NCBI GenBank assembly: GCA_002348365.1
Contig: DEBC01000167.1
Span: forward strand, 1 to 14,161
From: Alphaproteobacteria bacterium UBA2966
Lineage (GTDB): Bacteria; Pseudomonadota; Alphaproteobacteria; UBA2966
Length of the DNA stretch: 14,161 nt
Reading direction: 5' to 3'
Shown: positions 7,304-14,161 of the stretch, in pieces
Layout: every line of letters begins with the position of its first letter
How positions within the stretch are numbered: the stretch's first letter is position 1
Translations under genes and position numbers: made by a program
Notes under the pieces: generated by a model
What the model was told of the DNA's origin: nothing
What the model saw: the letters and a program-made list of their open reading frames with translations, nothing else
The model's database searches: none

Positions 7304-7462
7304 GACATCGCTCTCCGCCAATTCAGAGGTCCACGTTGATGAGATTCGACAACAGTTTACGCATACACGCCAGGAATGTGGGATCGGACCTCAGATCCGA
7401 CCCCGGGTCTGACTCGGTGCTCGGCGTGCGCTATGCTGGGCCGAAATAGGGAGGAAGACTAC
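7304..7462. other. Divergent intergenic region, amidase / molybdenum-hydroxylase operon
   Basis: These 159 bases carry the 5' ends of the minus-strand amidase and the plus-strand operon beginning at 7463. They contain palindromic copy B (7380-7413) and a strong GGGAGGA Shine-Dalgarno at about 7449-7455. TATGCT at 7432-7437 could be a -10 box, with TCTGAC at 7408-7413 as a weak -35 eighteen bases upstream; that would make the palindrome overlap the promoter. Promoter assignment is tentative. Confidence 0.4.
7380..7413 (+). repeat. Palindromic intergenic element, copy B
   Basis: Left arm GGGATCGGA, loop CCTCAGA, right arm TCCGACCCC: eight of nine pairs form, with one A-C mismatch. It is then followed by GGGTCTGAC. 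Over 34 bases it matches copy C (13913-13946) at 28 positions, and all six differences are transitions. One pair of changes is compensatory: the loop-closing G-C of copy C is A-T here. It lies 50 bases before the start codon at 7463. Confidence 0.6.
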
Positions 7463-8077
7463 ATGGTAGGCGATGTCGTTCTGGACGCGCCGGTCGATTG
7501 GACCGGTGAGAACCCCGGCGTTTACCTGAAGGATGATCCCGAGGGAGAGTGGATCACCCTCGGTTCGTTTTTTCGCGTGTTCGTCTCGCCGCACGGGCCG
7601 GGTACCGCCATGCTCCTCCTCGCTTCACCCGGCGAGGCGAGCGGGAGTGACACTGCACCCAATGTCTGCATCACCGACAACGAGCCTCTGGCGCGCTGGC
7701 TGGTGAACGATTTCGCGGCCAACTTCGGCTTTTTCCGGGGATCACCGGCGCTATCGGGCCTTCCCTACGTCGCACTCGCGTCGGCGGAGCGTGGCGGAGG
7801 TGCCGTTACGACCTATAGCGAAACAGTCTCAGGCGGTGGCTATGACGTGCGGCTCGACTGGCGAGGTGTGGGCGAGCCTTTCGCCCTAGTCATCCCCAAG
7901 GATACTTCGGCCACGGGCAAGCACACCATCCTCAGCCTGTTCGTCGGCGCTGAGGGAGGTACGGCAACCCTGAACGGCCGACAGCTTCCAGGCGAGGCCG
8001 TCCCTCACAACGCCTTCGGCCAGCAGATCACCAGCGCCTTCCTGGCATTCTCCGAGACCTGGGTTCGCCATGACTAG
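7463..8077 (+). CDS. Protein of unknown function, first gene of the molybdenum-hydroxylase operon
   Basis: I do not recognise this 204-residue protein. The start at ATG 7463 is well supported by GGGAGGA about eight bases upstream; earlier codons of the open frame (from 7376) run through the palindrome and are not coding. The sequence has no signal peptide, membrane segment, cysteine cluster or nucleotide-binding motif. It appears to be a soluble mostly-beta protein, with GEWITLGSFFRVFVSP and GGGYDVRLDWRGVGEPFALVI segments and a helix at NEPLARWLVNDFAANF. It precedes the FAD subunit by 42 bases on the same strand and is probably co-transcribed. A role tied to the substrate of the hydroxylase is possible. 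A cofactor-maturation role seems less likely, because no family hallmark of a known chaperone is visible. Confidence 0.8.
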   Translation: MVGDVVLDAPVDWTGENPGVYLKDDPEGEWITLGSFFRVFVSPHGPGTAMLLLASPGEASGSDTAPNVCITDNEPLARWLVNDFAANFGFFRGSPALSGLPYVALASAERGGGAVTTYSETVSGGGYDVRLDWRGVGEPFALVIPKDTSATGKHTILSLFVGAEGGTATLNGRQLPGEAVPHNAFGQQITSAFLAFSETWVRHD

Positions 8078-8119
8078 GCCAGTGGTATCGGACCCCAGGA
8101 ACTCGAAGGAGGGGGATCG

Positions 8120-8992
8120 GTGAAACCCGCGCCGTTCGAATACGTTTCGCCAGAGAGCGAAGAAGAGGTCCTGGATCTGCTGCACCAGCATGGCGACGAC
8201 GCCAGGCTGCTGGCAGGCGGGCAGAGCCTGGTCCCCATGCTCAATCTGCGCATCGTGCAGCCCGAGGTGATCATCGATCTCGGCAGATGTCCGTCGCTCG
8301 CCTTTATCAGCGCTGAGAATGGGACCCTGGTGTGCGGCGCCATGACTCGCCAGATGACGGCGGAACGGTCGCCTGCGGTGCGGGAGAACTGCCCGCTGCT
8401 CGCCAAGGCGCTTCCCTACCTTGGAGGGACCGCACACCGCAACCGTGGCACCGTCGGAGGCACGCTGGCCCATGCCGACCGCCTGGCAGAGTTGCCGGCC
8501 GTCGCCCTGGCACTGGATGCGGAGTTTATCGCCCGGAAATCCGGCAGCGAGCGGATGATCGCGGCTGCGGATTTCTTCCTTACGGATCTCACCACGGCCC
8601 TGGAAGAGGGCGAGATGCTGCATTCCATCCGTTTGCCACGCGCGGACGGCAACCACCACACGGCGTTTGTCGAAGTGGGAAATCGCCGGCATGGCTTCGC
8701 TATTGTGGGTCTTGCTGCGGCATTGGAAATTGCAGCGGATGGAACTGTTGCGGGGGCTCGGCTGGCTGCCATGGGCGTGGGTGCCGCTCCCGTTCGGCTG
8801 CACGAAGCGGAGCAAATCCTGGTCGATGGACCGGCCGGCGACGACACGTTACGGGCAGCCGGTGAGGCGGCGGCACAGGCCATCGATCCCGATGACGACA
8901 TTCATGCCAGCGCCGTCTATCGCCGGCGTCTGACCTCTACGTTGGTGCGGCGCGCCGTGCAGGAAATTCTTGGCAATGAGGCCGGGTCATGA
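8120..8992 (+). CDS. Molybdenum hydroxylase, FAD-binding medium subunit (CoxM/CutM type)
   Basis: FAD subunit, 290 residues, of a xanthine-dehydrogenase-family molybdenum hydroxylase. It passes electrons from the iron-sulfur subunit to the acceptor. FAD-binding hallmarks are visible: AGGQSLVPMLNLR (AGGQS at 32-36), the G102-G-T-A-H-R-N-R-G-T-V-G-G114 loop, and the C-terminal SAVYRRRLTSTLVRRAV segment of the CO-dehydrogenase FAD C-terminal domain. The usual DP after TVGG-L-A-H-A appears as DR (ADRLAELP). The start is GTG 8120, with AAGGAGG closely upstream, one of the strongest ribosome sites in the window. Its TGA overlaps the next gene's ATG (8989-8992), so the two are translationally coupled. 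Confidence 0.93.
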   Translation: MKPAPFEYVSPESEEEVLDLLHQHGDDARLLAGGQSLVPMLNLRIVQPEVIIDLGRCPSLAFISAENGTLVCGAMTRQMTAERSPAVRENCPLLAKALPYLGGTAHRNRGTVGGTLAHADRLAELPAVALALDAEFIARKSGSERMIAAADFFLTDLTTALEEGEMLHSIRLPRADGNHHTAFVEVGNRRHGFAIVGLAAALEIAADGTVAGARLAAMGVGAAPVRLHEAEQILVDGPAGDDTLRAAGEAAAQAIDPDDDIHASAVYRRRLTSTLVRRAVQEILGNEAGS

Positions 8993-9477
8993 GCTTTTCC
9001 AAGGTGGAAGTACGGTTGACCGTGAACGGCACCGAATACGTGCGTAGCGTTGAACCCCGCTATCTCCTGGCGGATTTTTTGCGCCACGAACTCGGCCTCA
9101 CCGGGACCCATATCGGGTGCGAGCAGGGGGTCTGCGGGGCTTGTACGGTACTGCTGGACGGCCGGACGGCCAGGAGCTGCCTGCACTTCGCAGTTCAGGT
9201 TTCAGGCTCGGAAGTTACGACCATCGAAGGAGTCAGCGCAGACGAGAGCTTGAAACCCATCCAGGACGCATTCCACCACAATCATGCCCTTCAATGCGGC
9301 TACTGCACGCCGGGTTTCGTGATGACCACCGTTGAGTTCCTGAAAGACAATCCGGCGCCCGATGAGGCGGCGATCCGTCGTGGCCTTACCAACAATGTCT
9401 GCCGCTGCACTGGCTACGTGAACATCATCAAGGCGGTCGCTGAAGCCGCCGACAACATGCCCGGCGGGGAGGGTTGA
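8989..9477 (+). CDS. Molybdenum hydroxylase, 2Fe-2S small subunit (CoxS/CutS type)
   Basis: Iron-sulfur subunit, 162 residues, the usual length. Two 2Fe-2S clusters are fully ligated. The N-terminal ferredoxin-like domain has C44, C49, C52 and C64 (GCEQGVCGACTVLLDG followed by SC), and the C-terminal helical domain has C103-G-Y-C106 and C138-R-C140. The second pair sits next to the molybdenum cofactor in known structures and relays electrons to FAD. The start overlaps the FAD subunit stop by four bases, and the stop lies three bases before the large subunit ATG. This tight FAD, 2Fe-2S, Mo order is the coxMSL order. Confidence 0.95.
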   Translation: MSFSKVEVRLTVNGTEYVRSVEPRYLLADFLRHELGLTGTHIGCEQGVCGACTVLLDGRTARSCLHFAVQVSGSEVTTIEGVSADESLKPIQDAFHHNHALQCGYCTPGFVMTTVEFLKDNPAPDEAAIRRGLTNNVCRCTGYVNIIKAVAEAADNMPGGEG

Positions 9478-9480
9478 GCC

Positions 9481-11877
9481 ATGGCCGTGCAGGACATCCC
9501 AAGCGAAGATTCCTGGAAGAACGTCGGCCGCAGTATTCCGCGCCGCGAGGATGCATGGCTGCTGACGGGCAAGGGGTGTTACGTCGATGATGTTCCCGAG
9601 CCGCCGAACACGCTGCATCTGGGTTTCGTCCTCAGCCCCGAAGCCCACGCCCGCATCGTCTCCATCGACACCGCGGAGGCGCTAGCTCTCCCGGGAGTCG
9701 TCGATGTGCTGACGGGTGACGATATCGCGGAACTCGCCCAGCCTATCCACACCAGTTTTCTGCTCGAAGGTCACCGCGACACGTTCCGGGACGCCATTGC
9801 TCGCGAAAAAGCCCGTTTCGTTGGTGAAGCCGTGGCCGTGGTCGTCGCCGAGAACCCTTATGTCGCCGAGGACGGGGTCGAGCGCGTGTTCGTATCTTAC
9901 GAAACGCTGCCTCCGGCGATCGATCTGGAAAGCGCGGCGCGTGACGATGCGCCGCTGGTACATGAAGAACTCGGCACGAACATTGTGCTGGAATCGACGT
10001 TCGCGACGGACGGTCTCGACGAAGCGTTCGCCGGAGCCACCCAGGTTATCAAGGAGACCTTCCGCACGGGCCGGATTGCCGGCGTGCCCATGGAACCTCG
10101 TGGCTGCCTGGCCACCATCGATCGGGCCGGTGAAGAGCTCACCATGTGGACGGCCACGCAGATCCCCAATCTCGTGAAGACGGCCGTTGCAAACCTTCTC
10201 GATCATCCGGAATCGAGCATCCGCGTGATCACCCCGGACGTTGGCGGCGGTTTCGGCACCAAGGCGCACTTCTACCCGGAGGAACTCGTCTGCCCGGCGC
10301 TGGCGTTGAAGTACGGGCGGCCTGTGAAATGGATCCAGGATCGGCGGGAGGAGATTCTGACCAATATTCACGCCCGTGAGCACATCTATACGGTCGAGGC
10401 CGGAATTGACGCAGACGGCGTCATCGTTGCCATGCGGTGCAACATGATGGCCAATGCCGGCGCCTATTCATCCTATCCCTTCGGCGCGACCCTGGAAGCG
10501 GTGGGAGGCGTGCGGTTCGTACTCGGGCCCTACCATATCCGCAACTACGGCTTTGAGACCCGTGCCGTTGCGAGCCATACATGCCCGGCGGGGGCCTATC
10601 GCGGGACCGCGCAACCCACGGCGATGCTTGCCATCGAAGGCATGATGGACCGCATCGGGCGGGCCATCGGGGTGGATCCGGCGGAAGTGCGGCGGCGGAA
10701 CCTGATCAAGCCGGACCAACTGCCCTACACGACGGTGGTGGGCATGCATTACCGAACCGGCAGCTACTCCGAGTCGCTCGAGCGCGCGCTGGAAATGATC
10801 GATTACAGCAGGCTCCGGTCGGATCAGACGGCGGACCGGCTCGTGGATGGCAAATACCGGGGCATCGGAATCTGCTGCTACACCGAAAATTCGGGCATGG
10901 GCGTCGCTGCCGTGCGGGCCCGCGGATGGTCCGCCATTCCCGGCTTCGATGGCGCGCTCGTGCGGGTCGCTTCGGACGGCAAGGTCAAGGCTTTCATCAG
11001 TCACGCGGCATGCGGCCAAGGGTATTACACGTCATTTGCGCAGATCGTTGCCGACCAGTTGGGCGTGCATTTCGAGGACGTCTCGATCGTGGTCGGCGAC
11101 ACCGGTCTGACACCCGAGGGTTCCAACACGTTCGCCAGTCGCGGCACGGTGACCGGTGGCGGGGCGGCGGTCCGCGCCTGCCTGGTCGTCGCCGACAAGA
11201 TGAAACGGATCGCTGCCGATGTCATGGAAGTCAGTGCCGACGACATCCGAATCGAGGATGGTGTCGCGATGGTCCAGGGCGTTCCCGACATGAGCATGAC
11301 GGTCCGTGAGATCGCCGAGGTCGCCTACTCCAAGACGCCGCATGCCATGCCCGAGGGCCAGGACTACGGCCTCGAGGCGACCGATCACTACGACGCGGGA
11401 ATGCCCACAATCTCGAACGCCGTGCACGTCGCTGCGGTCGCTGTCGATCCGGATGACGGAACGGTGGAGGTCGAGCGTTATGTCGTCGTGCACGACTGCG
11501 GCCGGGTCATCAACCCGATGATCGTGGACGGCCAGGTTCACGGTGGTGCCGTGCAGGCCCTGGGCGAGGTATTGATGGAAGAGCTGGTCTACGACGAAGC
11601 CGGCCAGCTTCAGAACGCGACCCTGTTGGAGTACCTGCTGCCGACGGCGATGGATGCACCGATGATGGACGTCGAGCACATCCAATCGATCACCGACGAG
11701 AATCCAGGGGGGTTCAAGGGTCTGGGTGAAGGGGGTGTGATCGGAGGCGTTCCGGCGCTGACCAATGCCATTGCCGACGCGCTCTCGGGTATCGGTGCCA
11801 ATGTCAACGTCAACCCGCTTCGGCCGAGCCGCATCGCGGACATCATCGACGCGGCGCTCGGCACGAATTCGGCATGA
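9481..11877 (+). CDS. Molybdenum hydroxylase, large Mo-cofactor subunit (CoxL-like, not CO dehydrogenase form I)
   Basis: Catalytic subunit, 798 residues, binding molybdopterin cytosine dinucleotide and hydroxylating an aldehyde or N-heterocycle-type carbon with water. The N-terminal aldehyde-oxidase a/b hammerhead domain (SIPRREDAWLLTGKGCYVDDV onward) is followed by the Mo-binding domains. Visible motifs are GGGFGTK (255-261), GQG (512-514) and the catalytic-base glutamate E750 in KGLGEGGVIGG. The active-site loop is A372-Y-R-G-T-A-Q378. Form I CO dehydrogenase has AYxCSFR with the copper-binding cysteine, so CO oxidation is very unlikely; form II enzymes usually have AYRGAGR, and the last three positions differ here. 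A substrate other than CO, possibly an intermediate of the neighbouring aromatic pathway, is inferred. The quinone-reductase-like gene follows after 25 bases. Confidence 0.93.
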   Translation: MAVQDIPSEDSWKNVGRSIPRREDAWLLTGKGCYVDDVPEPPNTLHLGFVLSPEAHARIVSIDTAEALALPGVVDVLTGDDIAELAQPIHTSFLLEGHRDTFRDAIAREKARFVGEAVAVVVAENPYVAEDGVERVFVSYETLPPAIDLESAARDDAPLVHEELGTNIVLESTFATDGLDEAFAGATQVIKETFRTGRIAGVPMEPRGCLATIDRAGEELTMWTATQIPNLVKTAVANLLDHPESSIRVITPDVGGGFGTKAHFYPEELVCPALALKYGRPVKWIQDRREEILTNIHAREHIYTVEAGIDADGVIVAMRCNMMANAGAYSSYPFGATLEAVGGVRFVLGPYHIRNYGFETRAVASHTCPAGAYRGTAQPTAMLAIEGMMDRIGRAIGVDPAEVRRRNLIKPDQLPYTTVVGMHYRTGSYSESLERALEMIDYSRLRSDQTADRLVDGKYRGIGICCYTENSGMGVAAVRARGWSAIPGFDGALVRVASDGKVKAFISHAACGQGYYTSFAQIVADQLGVHFEDVSIVVGDTGLTPEGSNTFASRGTVTGGGAAVRACLVVADKMKRIAADVMEVSADDIRIEDGVAMVQGVPDMSMTVREIAEVAYSKTPHAMPEGQDYGLEATDHYDAGMPTISNAVHVAAVAVDPDDGTVEVERYVVVHDCGRVINPMIVDGQVHGGAVQALGEVLMEELVYDEAGQLQNATLLEYLLPTAMDAPMMDVEHIQSITDENPGGFKGLGEGGVIGGVPALTNAIADALSGIGANVNVNPLRPSRIADIIDAALGTNSA

Positions 11878-11902
11878 CGATCGGTTCCGAGGTCGGTCCC
11901 CC

Positions 11903-12931
11903 ATGAAGGCAGTTGTTCTGGACCGTTTCGGCGGTCCGGACGTACTCACCTATCGGGATGTAGCCGATCCGGAGCCCGATCCCGGAGATGTCGTAATCCG
12001 GCTCGACCATGCCGCGCTCAACCACCTCGACCTCGACATCCGGAACGGCCATTCCGGCATGACTGTGACCTTTCCGCATGTCCTGGGGACCGAAGGTGTC
12101 GGTGACATCATTGCTCTGGGCGCGGACGTTGAGGGCTGGGAGGTCGGGCAGCGGGTCGGCACCTTCGCATTCCGCACCTGTGGTGACTGTCCAGGCTGTC
12201 GAGCGGGCCGTGAGAACATGTGTGCCAGGGTTACCACCCTTGGCGGGCAGCACTGGGGTGCTTACGCCGAGCTGATCCGCGTCCGCGAGAACCAGCTAGT
12301 GGCCCTGCCCGATGCGCTTTCTTACGCAGACGCGATGGCTGCCTACAAACTCGCCACGGCGTGGGAAGGACTGGTCGAGACCGCCGCGCTGTCGAAAGGC
12401 GAAAAGGTCCTGGTCACAGGCGCCGGTGGGGGTGTGGGTTCCGCCGCGGTGGTCGTGGCACATCATCTGGGTGCTCATGTCATCGCGGCGACGGGCTCCG
12501 ACGACAAGAACGAAAAACTGCGAGACCTTGGCGCGCATGAGGTCATCAATTATGCAACCGAGCCGCTGGCCGATGCCGTGGCACGACTCACCGGCGATGA
12601 TGGACTGGATGCGGTGTTCGATGTTGCTTCCGGTCCGAACCTGGTGGCCGGCGTGCGGGCCCTACGCTGGGGTGGCCGGGCGGTTGTGGTCGGCGCTCAT
12701 GGCGGCGAGCGTATCGAGGTCGATATGGTTGACCTGTTCCGCAGGCACGTCGCCATCCACGGGTGCGGGCGCTACACGCGCGCCATCCTGGAGTCGGTGT
12801 TCCGGATGCGTTGCGATGATCTACCCAAACCACCGGTCCACGAAACCTTTCCGTTGGCCGAGGCGGCCGCGGCGCAGCGGGTCATGGAAGGCCGCAAATT
12901 CTTCGGCCGCCTCTTGCTGAACATCGGCTAG
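11903..12931 (+). CDS. Medium-chain dehydrogenase/reductase, quinone-oxidoreductase-like
   Basis: NAD(P)H-dependent oxidoreductase, 342 residues. The N-terminal GroES-like domain begins MKAVVLDRFGGPDVLTY. The cofactor-binding Rossmann fold has TGAGGGVGSAA (172-182). The structural-zinc lobe is intact with C93, C96, C99 and C107. The catalytic-zinc site is not: the position of the usual first cysteine is N40 (ALNHLD), and GHE is replaced by GTE at 62-64. This combination fits quinone oxidoreductases or enoyl reductases that keep a structural zinc, rather than a true alcohol dehydrogenase. ATG 11903 is chosen by alignment with the family N terminus; the ribosome site (GAGGT) is weak. It follows the Mo subunit by 25 bases and is probably its operon partner, perhaps acting on the hydroxylated product. 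Confidence 0.9.
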   Translation: MKAVVLDRFGGPDVLTYRDVADPEPDPGDVVIRLDHAALNHLDLDIRNGHSGMTVTFPHVLGTEGVGDIIALGADVEGWEVGQRVGTFAFRTCGDCPGCRAGRENMCARVTTLGGQHWGAYAELIRVRENQLVALPDALSYADAMAAYKLATAWEGLVETAALSKGEKVLVTGAGGGVGSAAVVVAHHLGAHVIAATGSDDKNEKLRDLGAHEVINYATEPLADAVARLTGDDGLDAVFDVASGPNLVAGVRALRWGGRAVVVGAHGGERIEVDMVDLFRRHVAIHGCGRYTRAILESVFRMRCDDLPKPPVHETFPLAEAAAAQRVMEGRKFFGRLLLNIG

Positions 12932-12940
12932 TGCAGGCGC

Positions 12941-12971
12941 AAAAATGGCGGCCTGTGCCAAGGATCAGGCC
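12941..12971 (-). terminator. Candidate Rho-independent terminator of the alpha/beta hydrolase
   Basis: On the minus strand, GGCCTG (12971-12966) pairs with CAGGCC (12955-12950) around a ten-base loop, followed after four bases by TTTTT (12945-12941). The stem begins over the stop codon of the hydrolase and lies in the 33-base convergent gap with the quinone-reductase gene. The T tract is on the correct side for the minus-strand gene only. Confidence 0.45.
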
Positions 12972-13846
12972 AGTTCCTGAAAGAACTTGATGGCTTCGGT
13001 GTTGAACAGGTCAGGTTGATCATAATGCACGAAGTGCGCCGCCTCCGGCACCGTGTGCACGTCGATGTTCTCGAAGTAGTTGACCAGGTTATCGCGCCAC
13101 TCGATCTTGTTTGGCGGGTCCAGTTCACCCCAGAACACGCGTGCCGGTGACGTGATCTTGGGCAGCTTCGGTGGGCCCTCGCGGGAAGCCCGAAGGCGCA
13201 TCTCGGCCCAGGACTTGTACCATTTGAAGCCCGCCTCGACCCGGCCAGGCGCGGCATAGGCATCGACAAAGTGCTCGAGGTCGGCTTCGCGACCTTCCTT
13301 GTCGTGGGACCAGTGCCGCAGGAAATGCCCGAAATAAAGACGGACGGTGTCCCGATTGTAACCCACGAGCTCGTGGGCGAGCGGAAGGCGTTGGAAGCTT
13401 TGATACCAGACTTCAATGTGATGATCGGGCTCCGCCCAGCGAGCGCCCACGCCAGGGTTCGTGCAGCTTCCAAAGAACAGGCCGACAACGCGATCCGGAA
13501 CACGACGCCCCAGTTCCTGCGCCATCCAGGCCCCGATGTCGTGACCCACCGTGCCGAATCGTTCGATTCCTAGGTGATCGGCGAGCGCCAGAATGTCGAG
13601 GGCGAAGTCGGAGATCTCAGGTATGCCGGGCGGGTCGTCGGTCTGGCCAAATCCGCGGAAGTCCGGTGCGATGACATCGAAATGTTCGGCCAGGGGCCCG
13701 ATATTTCGATGGTAGGTGTACCAGTACTCCGGCCAGCCGTGCAGCAGAAAGAGAGTCAGGCGGTCCGGGTCGCCTTCGCGCACGTAATGCATCTTGAGCC
13801 GATCGAGTTCGGCGAAGTGATGGGTGAAATCGTCCGGTTTACGCAT
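12965..13846 (-). CDS. Alpha/beta hydrolase, epoxide hydrolase / haloalkane dehalogenase-like
   Basis: Soluble alpha/beta-hydrolase fold enzyme, 293 residues, in the usual range. The oxyanion-hole motif is HGWPE (36-40), the GxG-type turn is RGFGQTDDP (64-72), and the nucleophile elbow is VGHDIGAW, giving D103 as the nucleophile. The charge-relay acid is probably D243 in WGELDPPN and the base H271 in AAHFVHYDQPD. An aspartate nucleophile separates this group from esterases, which use serine, and points to epoxide or halo-organic substrates. The cap region (about 130-230) is Tyr/Trp-rich, but I cannot assign the ring-opening tyrosines. ATG 13846 is chosen because AAGGAGG lies five bases upstream; the frame is open to 14128, but that extension crosses the palindrome and overlaps the divergent gene. 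Epoxide removal in aromatic degradation is inferred. Confidence 0.92.
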   Translation of the reverse strand: MRKPDDFTHHFAELDRLKMHYVREGDPDRLTLFLLHGWPEYWYTYHRNIGPLAEHFDVIAPDFRGFGQTDDPPGIPEISDFALDILALADHLGIERFGTVGHDIGAWMAQELGRRVPDRVVGLFFGSCTNPGVGARWAEPDHHIEVWYQSFQRLPLAHELVGYNRDTVRLYFGHFLRHWSHDKEGREADLEHFVDAYAAPGRVEAGFKWYKSWAEMRLRASREGPPKLPKITSPARVFWGELDPPNKIEWRDNLVNYFENIDVHTVPEAAHFVHYDQPDLFNTEAIKFFQELA

Positions 13847-13987
13847 GTATCCCTCCTTGTCATTCCGGCAATTGTAGCGCCTGCGGCGCGCCGCAACAGC
13901 TATCGCTGAATGGGGGTCGGGTCTCAGGCCCGACCCCGGGTCCGACCTGGGAAAGTTCTGGTACAGTTCGGTATGAGAAACTAGGCA
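13847..13987. other. Divergent intergenic region, hydrolase / right-edge gene
   Basis: These 141 bases lie between the start of the minus-strand hydrolase and the start of the plus-strand gene that leaves the window. The region holds the hydrolase ribosome site (complement of 13850-13857) and palindromic copy C. TACAGT at 13962-13967 could be a plus-strand -10 box, but I see no clear -35. Confidence 0.4.
13913..13946 (+). repeat. Palindromic intergenic element, copy C
   Basis: The cleanest copy: GGGGTCGGG (13913-13921) and CCCGACCCC (13929-13937) are perfect nine-base inverted repeats around a seven-base TCTCAGG loop, followed by GGGTCCGAC. It shares 28 of 34 bases with copy B and a 12-base core, CAGGCCCGACCC, with copy A. 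It lies about 40 bases before the right-edge gene and has no T tract. Confidence 0.6.
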
Positions 13988-14161
13988 TTGAATGGCAGAC
14001 GGGTGCCGGTGCCCGAGGATGCGGCCCTGTTCCCGATCGATGGCGACGTCGATGCCGCAACGCTGGTGGCCGAACTCGGCGACGAGTACGACGAGCTGGC
14101 CGATGCAGACACCGACGACCCCTTCCACAACGCCGTTCTCATGCTGGCACGCCGGCTGTCG
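13988..14161 (+). CDS. Unidentified protein, 5' portion only (runs off the right edge)
   Basis: An open frame begins after an in-frame TAG at 13982-13984 and runs to the window edge. The possible starts are TTG 13988 (58 codons in window) and GTG 14003. The peptide includes VPEDAALFPIDGDVDAATLV and, later, an acidic stretch then DDPFHNAVLMLARRLS. The acidic, low-bias composition looks coding, while the overlapping ATG frame at 13992 is Arg/Ser/Cys-rich and looks like a shadow. The DPFxNxxxxLAxxLS segment faintly recalls the N terminus of some phosphoenolpyruvate carboxylases, but this is weak and I do not assign it. The transcript would start in the gap containing palindrome C. Confidence 0.55.
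   Translation, partial: MNGRRVPVPEDAALFPIDGDVDAATLVAELGDEYDELADADTDDPFHNAVLMLARRLS

Noticed and set aside
9481..11877. Reading the MSL operon as carbon monoxide dehydrogenase
   Set aside because: The loop is AYRGTAQ and lacks the AYxCSFR cysteine needed for the Mo-Cu site.
11032..11949. 305-codon minus-strand frame opposite the molybdenum subunit
   Set aside because: Antisense shadow; the plus strand carries GQG and GEGG motifs of the molybdenum hydroxylase throughout.
1..14161. CRISPR arrays, tRNA or rRNA genes, insertion sequences, phage genes
   Set aside because: No regularly spaced repeats, transposase motifs, cloverleaf or rRNA-like sequence was seen on either strand.

Overview
The window is high-GC bacterial DNA, densely coded on both strands. 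Strong Shine-Dalgarno sequences and start/stop overlaps indicate operons. Gene content (Rieske ring-hydroxylating oxygenases, a molybdenum hydroxylase, an amidase, an epoxide-hydrolase-like enzyme and a selenocysteine redox protein) suggests a proteobacterium from soil or sea that degrades aromatic or xenobiotic compounds. That placement is inference: no rRNA, tRNA, phage or IS gene is present to anchor it.

Region 1 (75-5268) holds five oxygenase genes. A minus-strand alpha-beta pair (1906 down to 75) diverges across 149 bp from a plus-strand alpha-beta-alpha operon (2056-5268). The two plus-strand alpha subunits align without gaps over 452 residues at about 80% identity by hand count, so they are a recent tandem duplication, and the second has no beta of its own. 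All three alphas keep their Rieske and mononuclear-iron ligands. No ferredoxin or reductase gene is present, so electrons must come from partners encoded elsewhere.

Region 2 (5300-7303, minus strand) holds an amidase-signature enzyme followed by a thioredoxin-fold redoxin. The redoxin is split by an in-frame TGA exactly where the first active-site cysteine belongs. A perfect small hairpin just downstream resembles a bacterial SECIS element, so I read it as one 158-residue selenoprotein. This is the most interesting object in the window.

Region 3 (7463-12931, plus strand) is an operon with an unrecognised 204-residue protein, the three subunits of a CO-dehydrogenase/xanthine-dehydrogenase-type molybdenum hydroxylase in the order FAD subunit, 2Fe-2S subunit, molybdenum subunit, and a medium-chain NADPH:quinone-reductase-like protein. 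The active-site loop is AYRGTAQ, neither that of genuine CO dehydrogenase nor the usual form II loop.

Region 4 (12965-14161) has an alpha/beta hydrolase with an aspartate nucleophile on the minus strand and the first 58 codons of an unidentified plus-strand gene running off the right edge.

All three divergent intergenic gaps (1907-2055, 7304-7462, 13847-13987) carry a related GC-rich palindromic element. No transcriptional regulator gene is visible. No gene-free stretch exceeds 300 bases.
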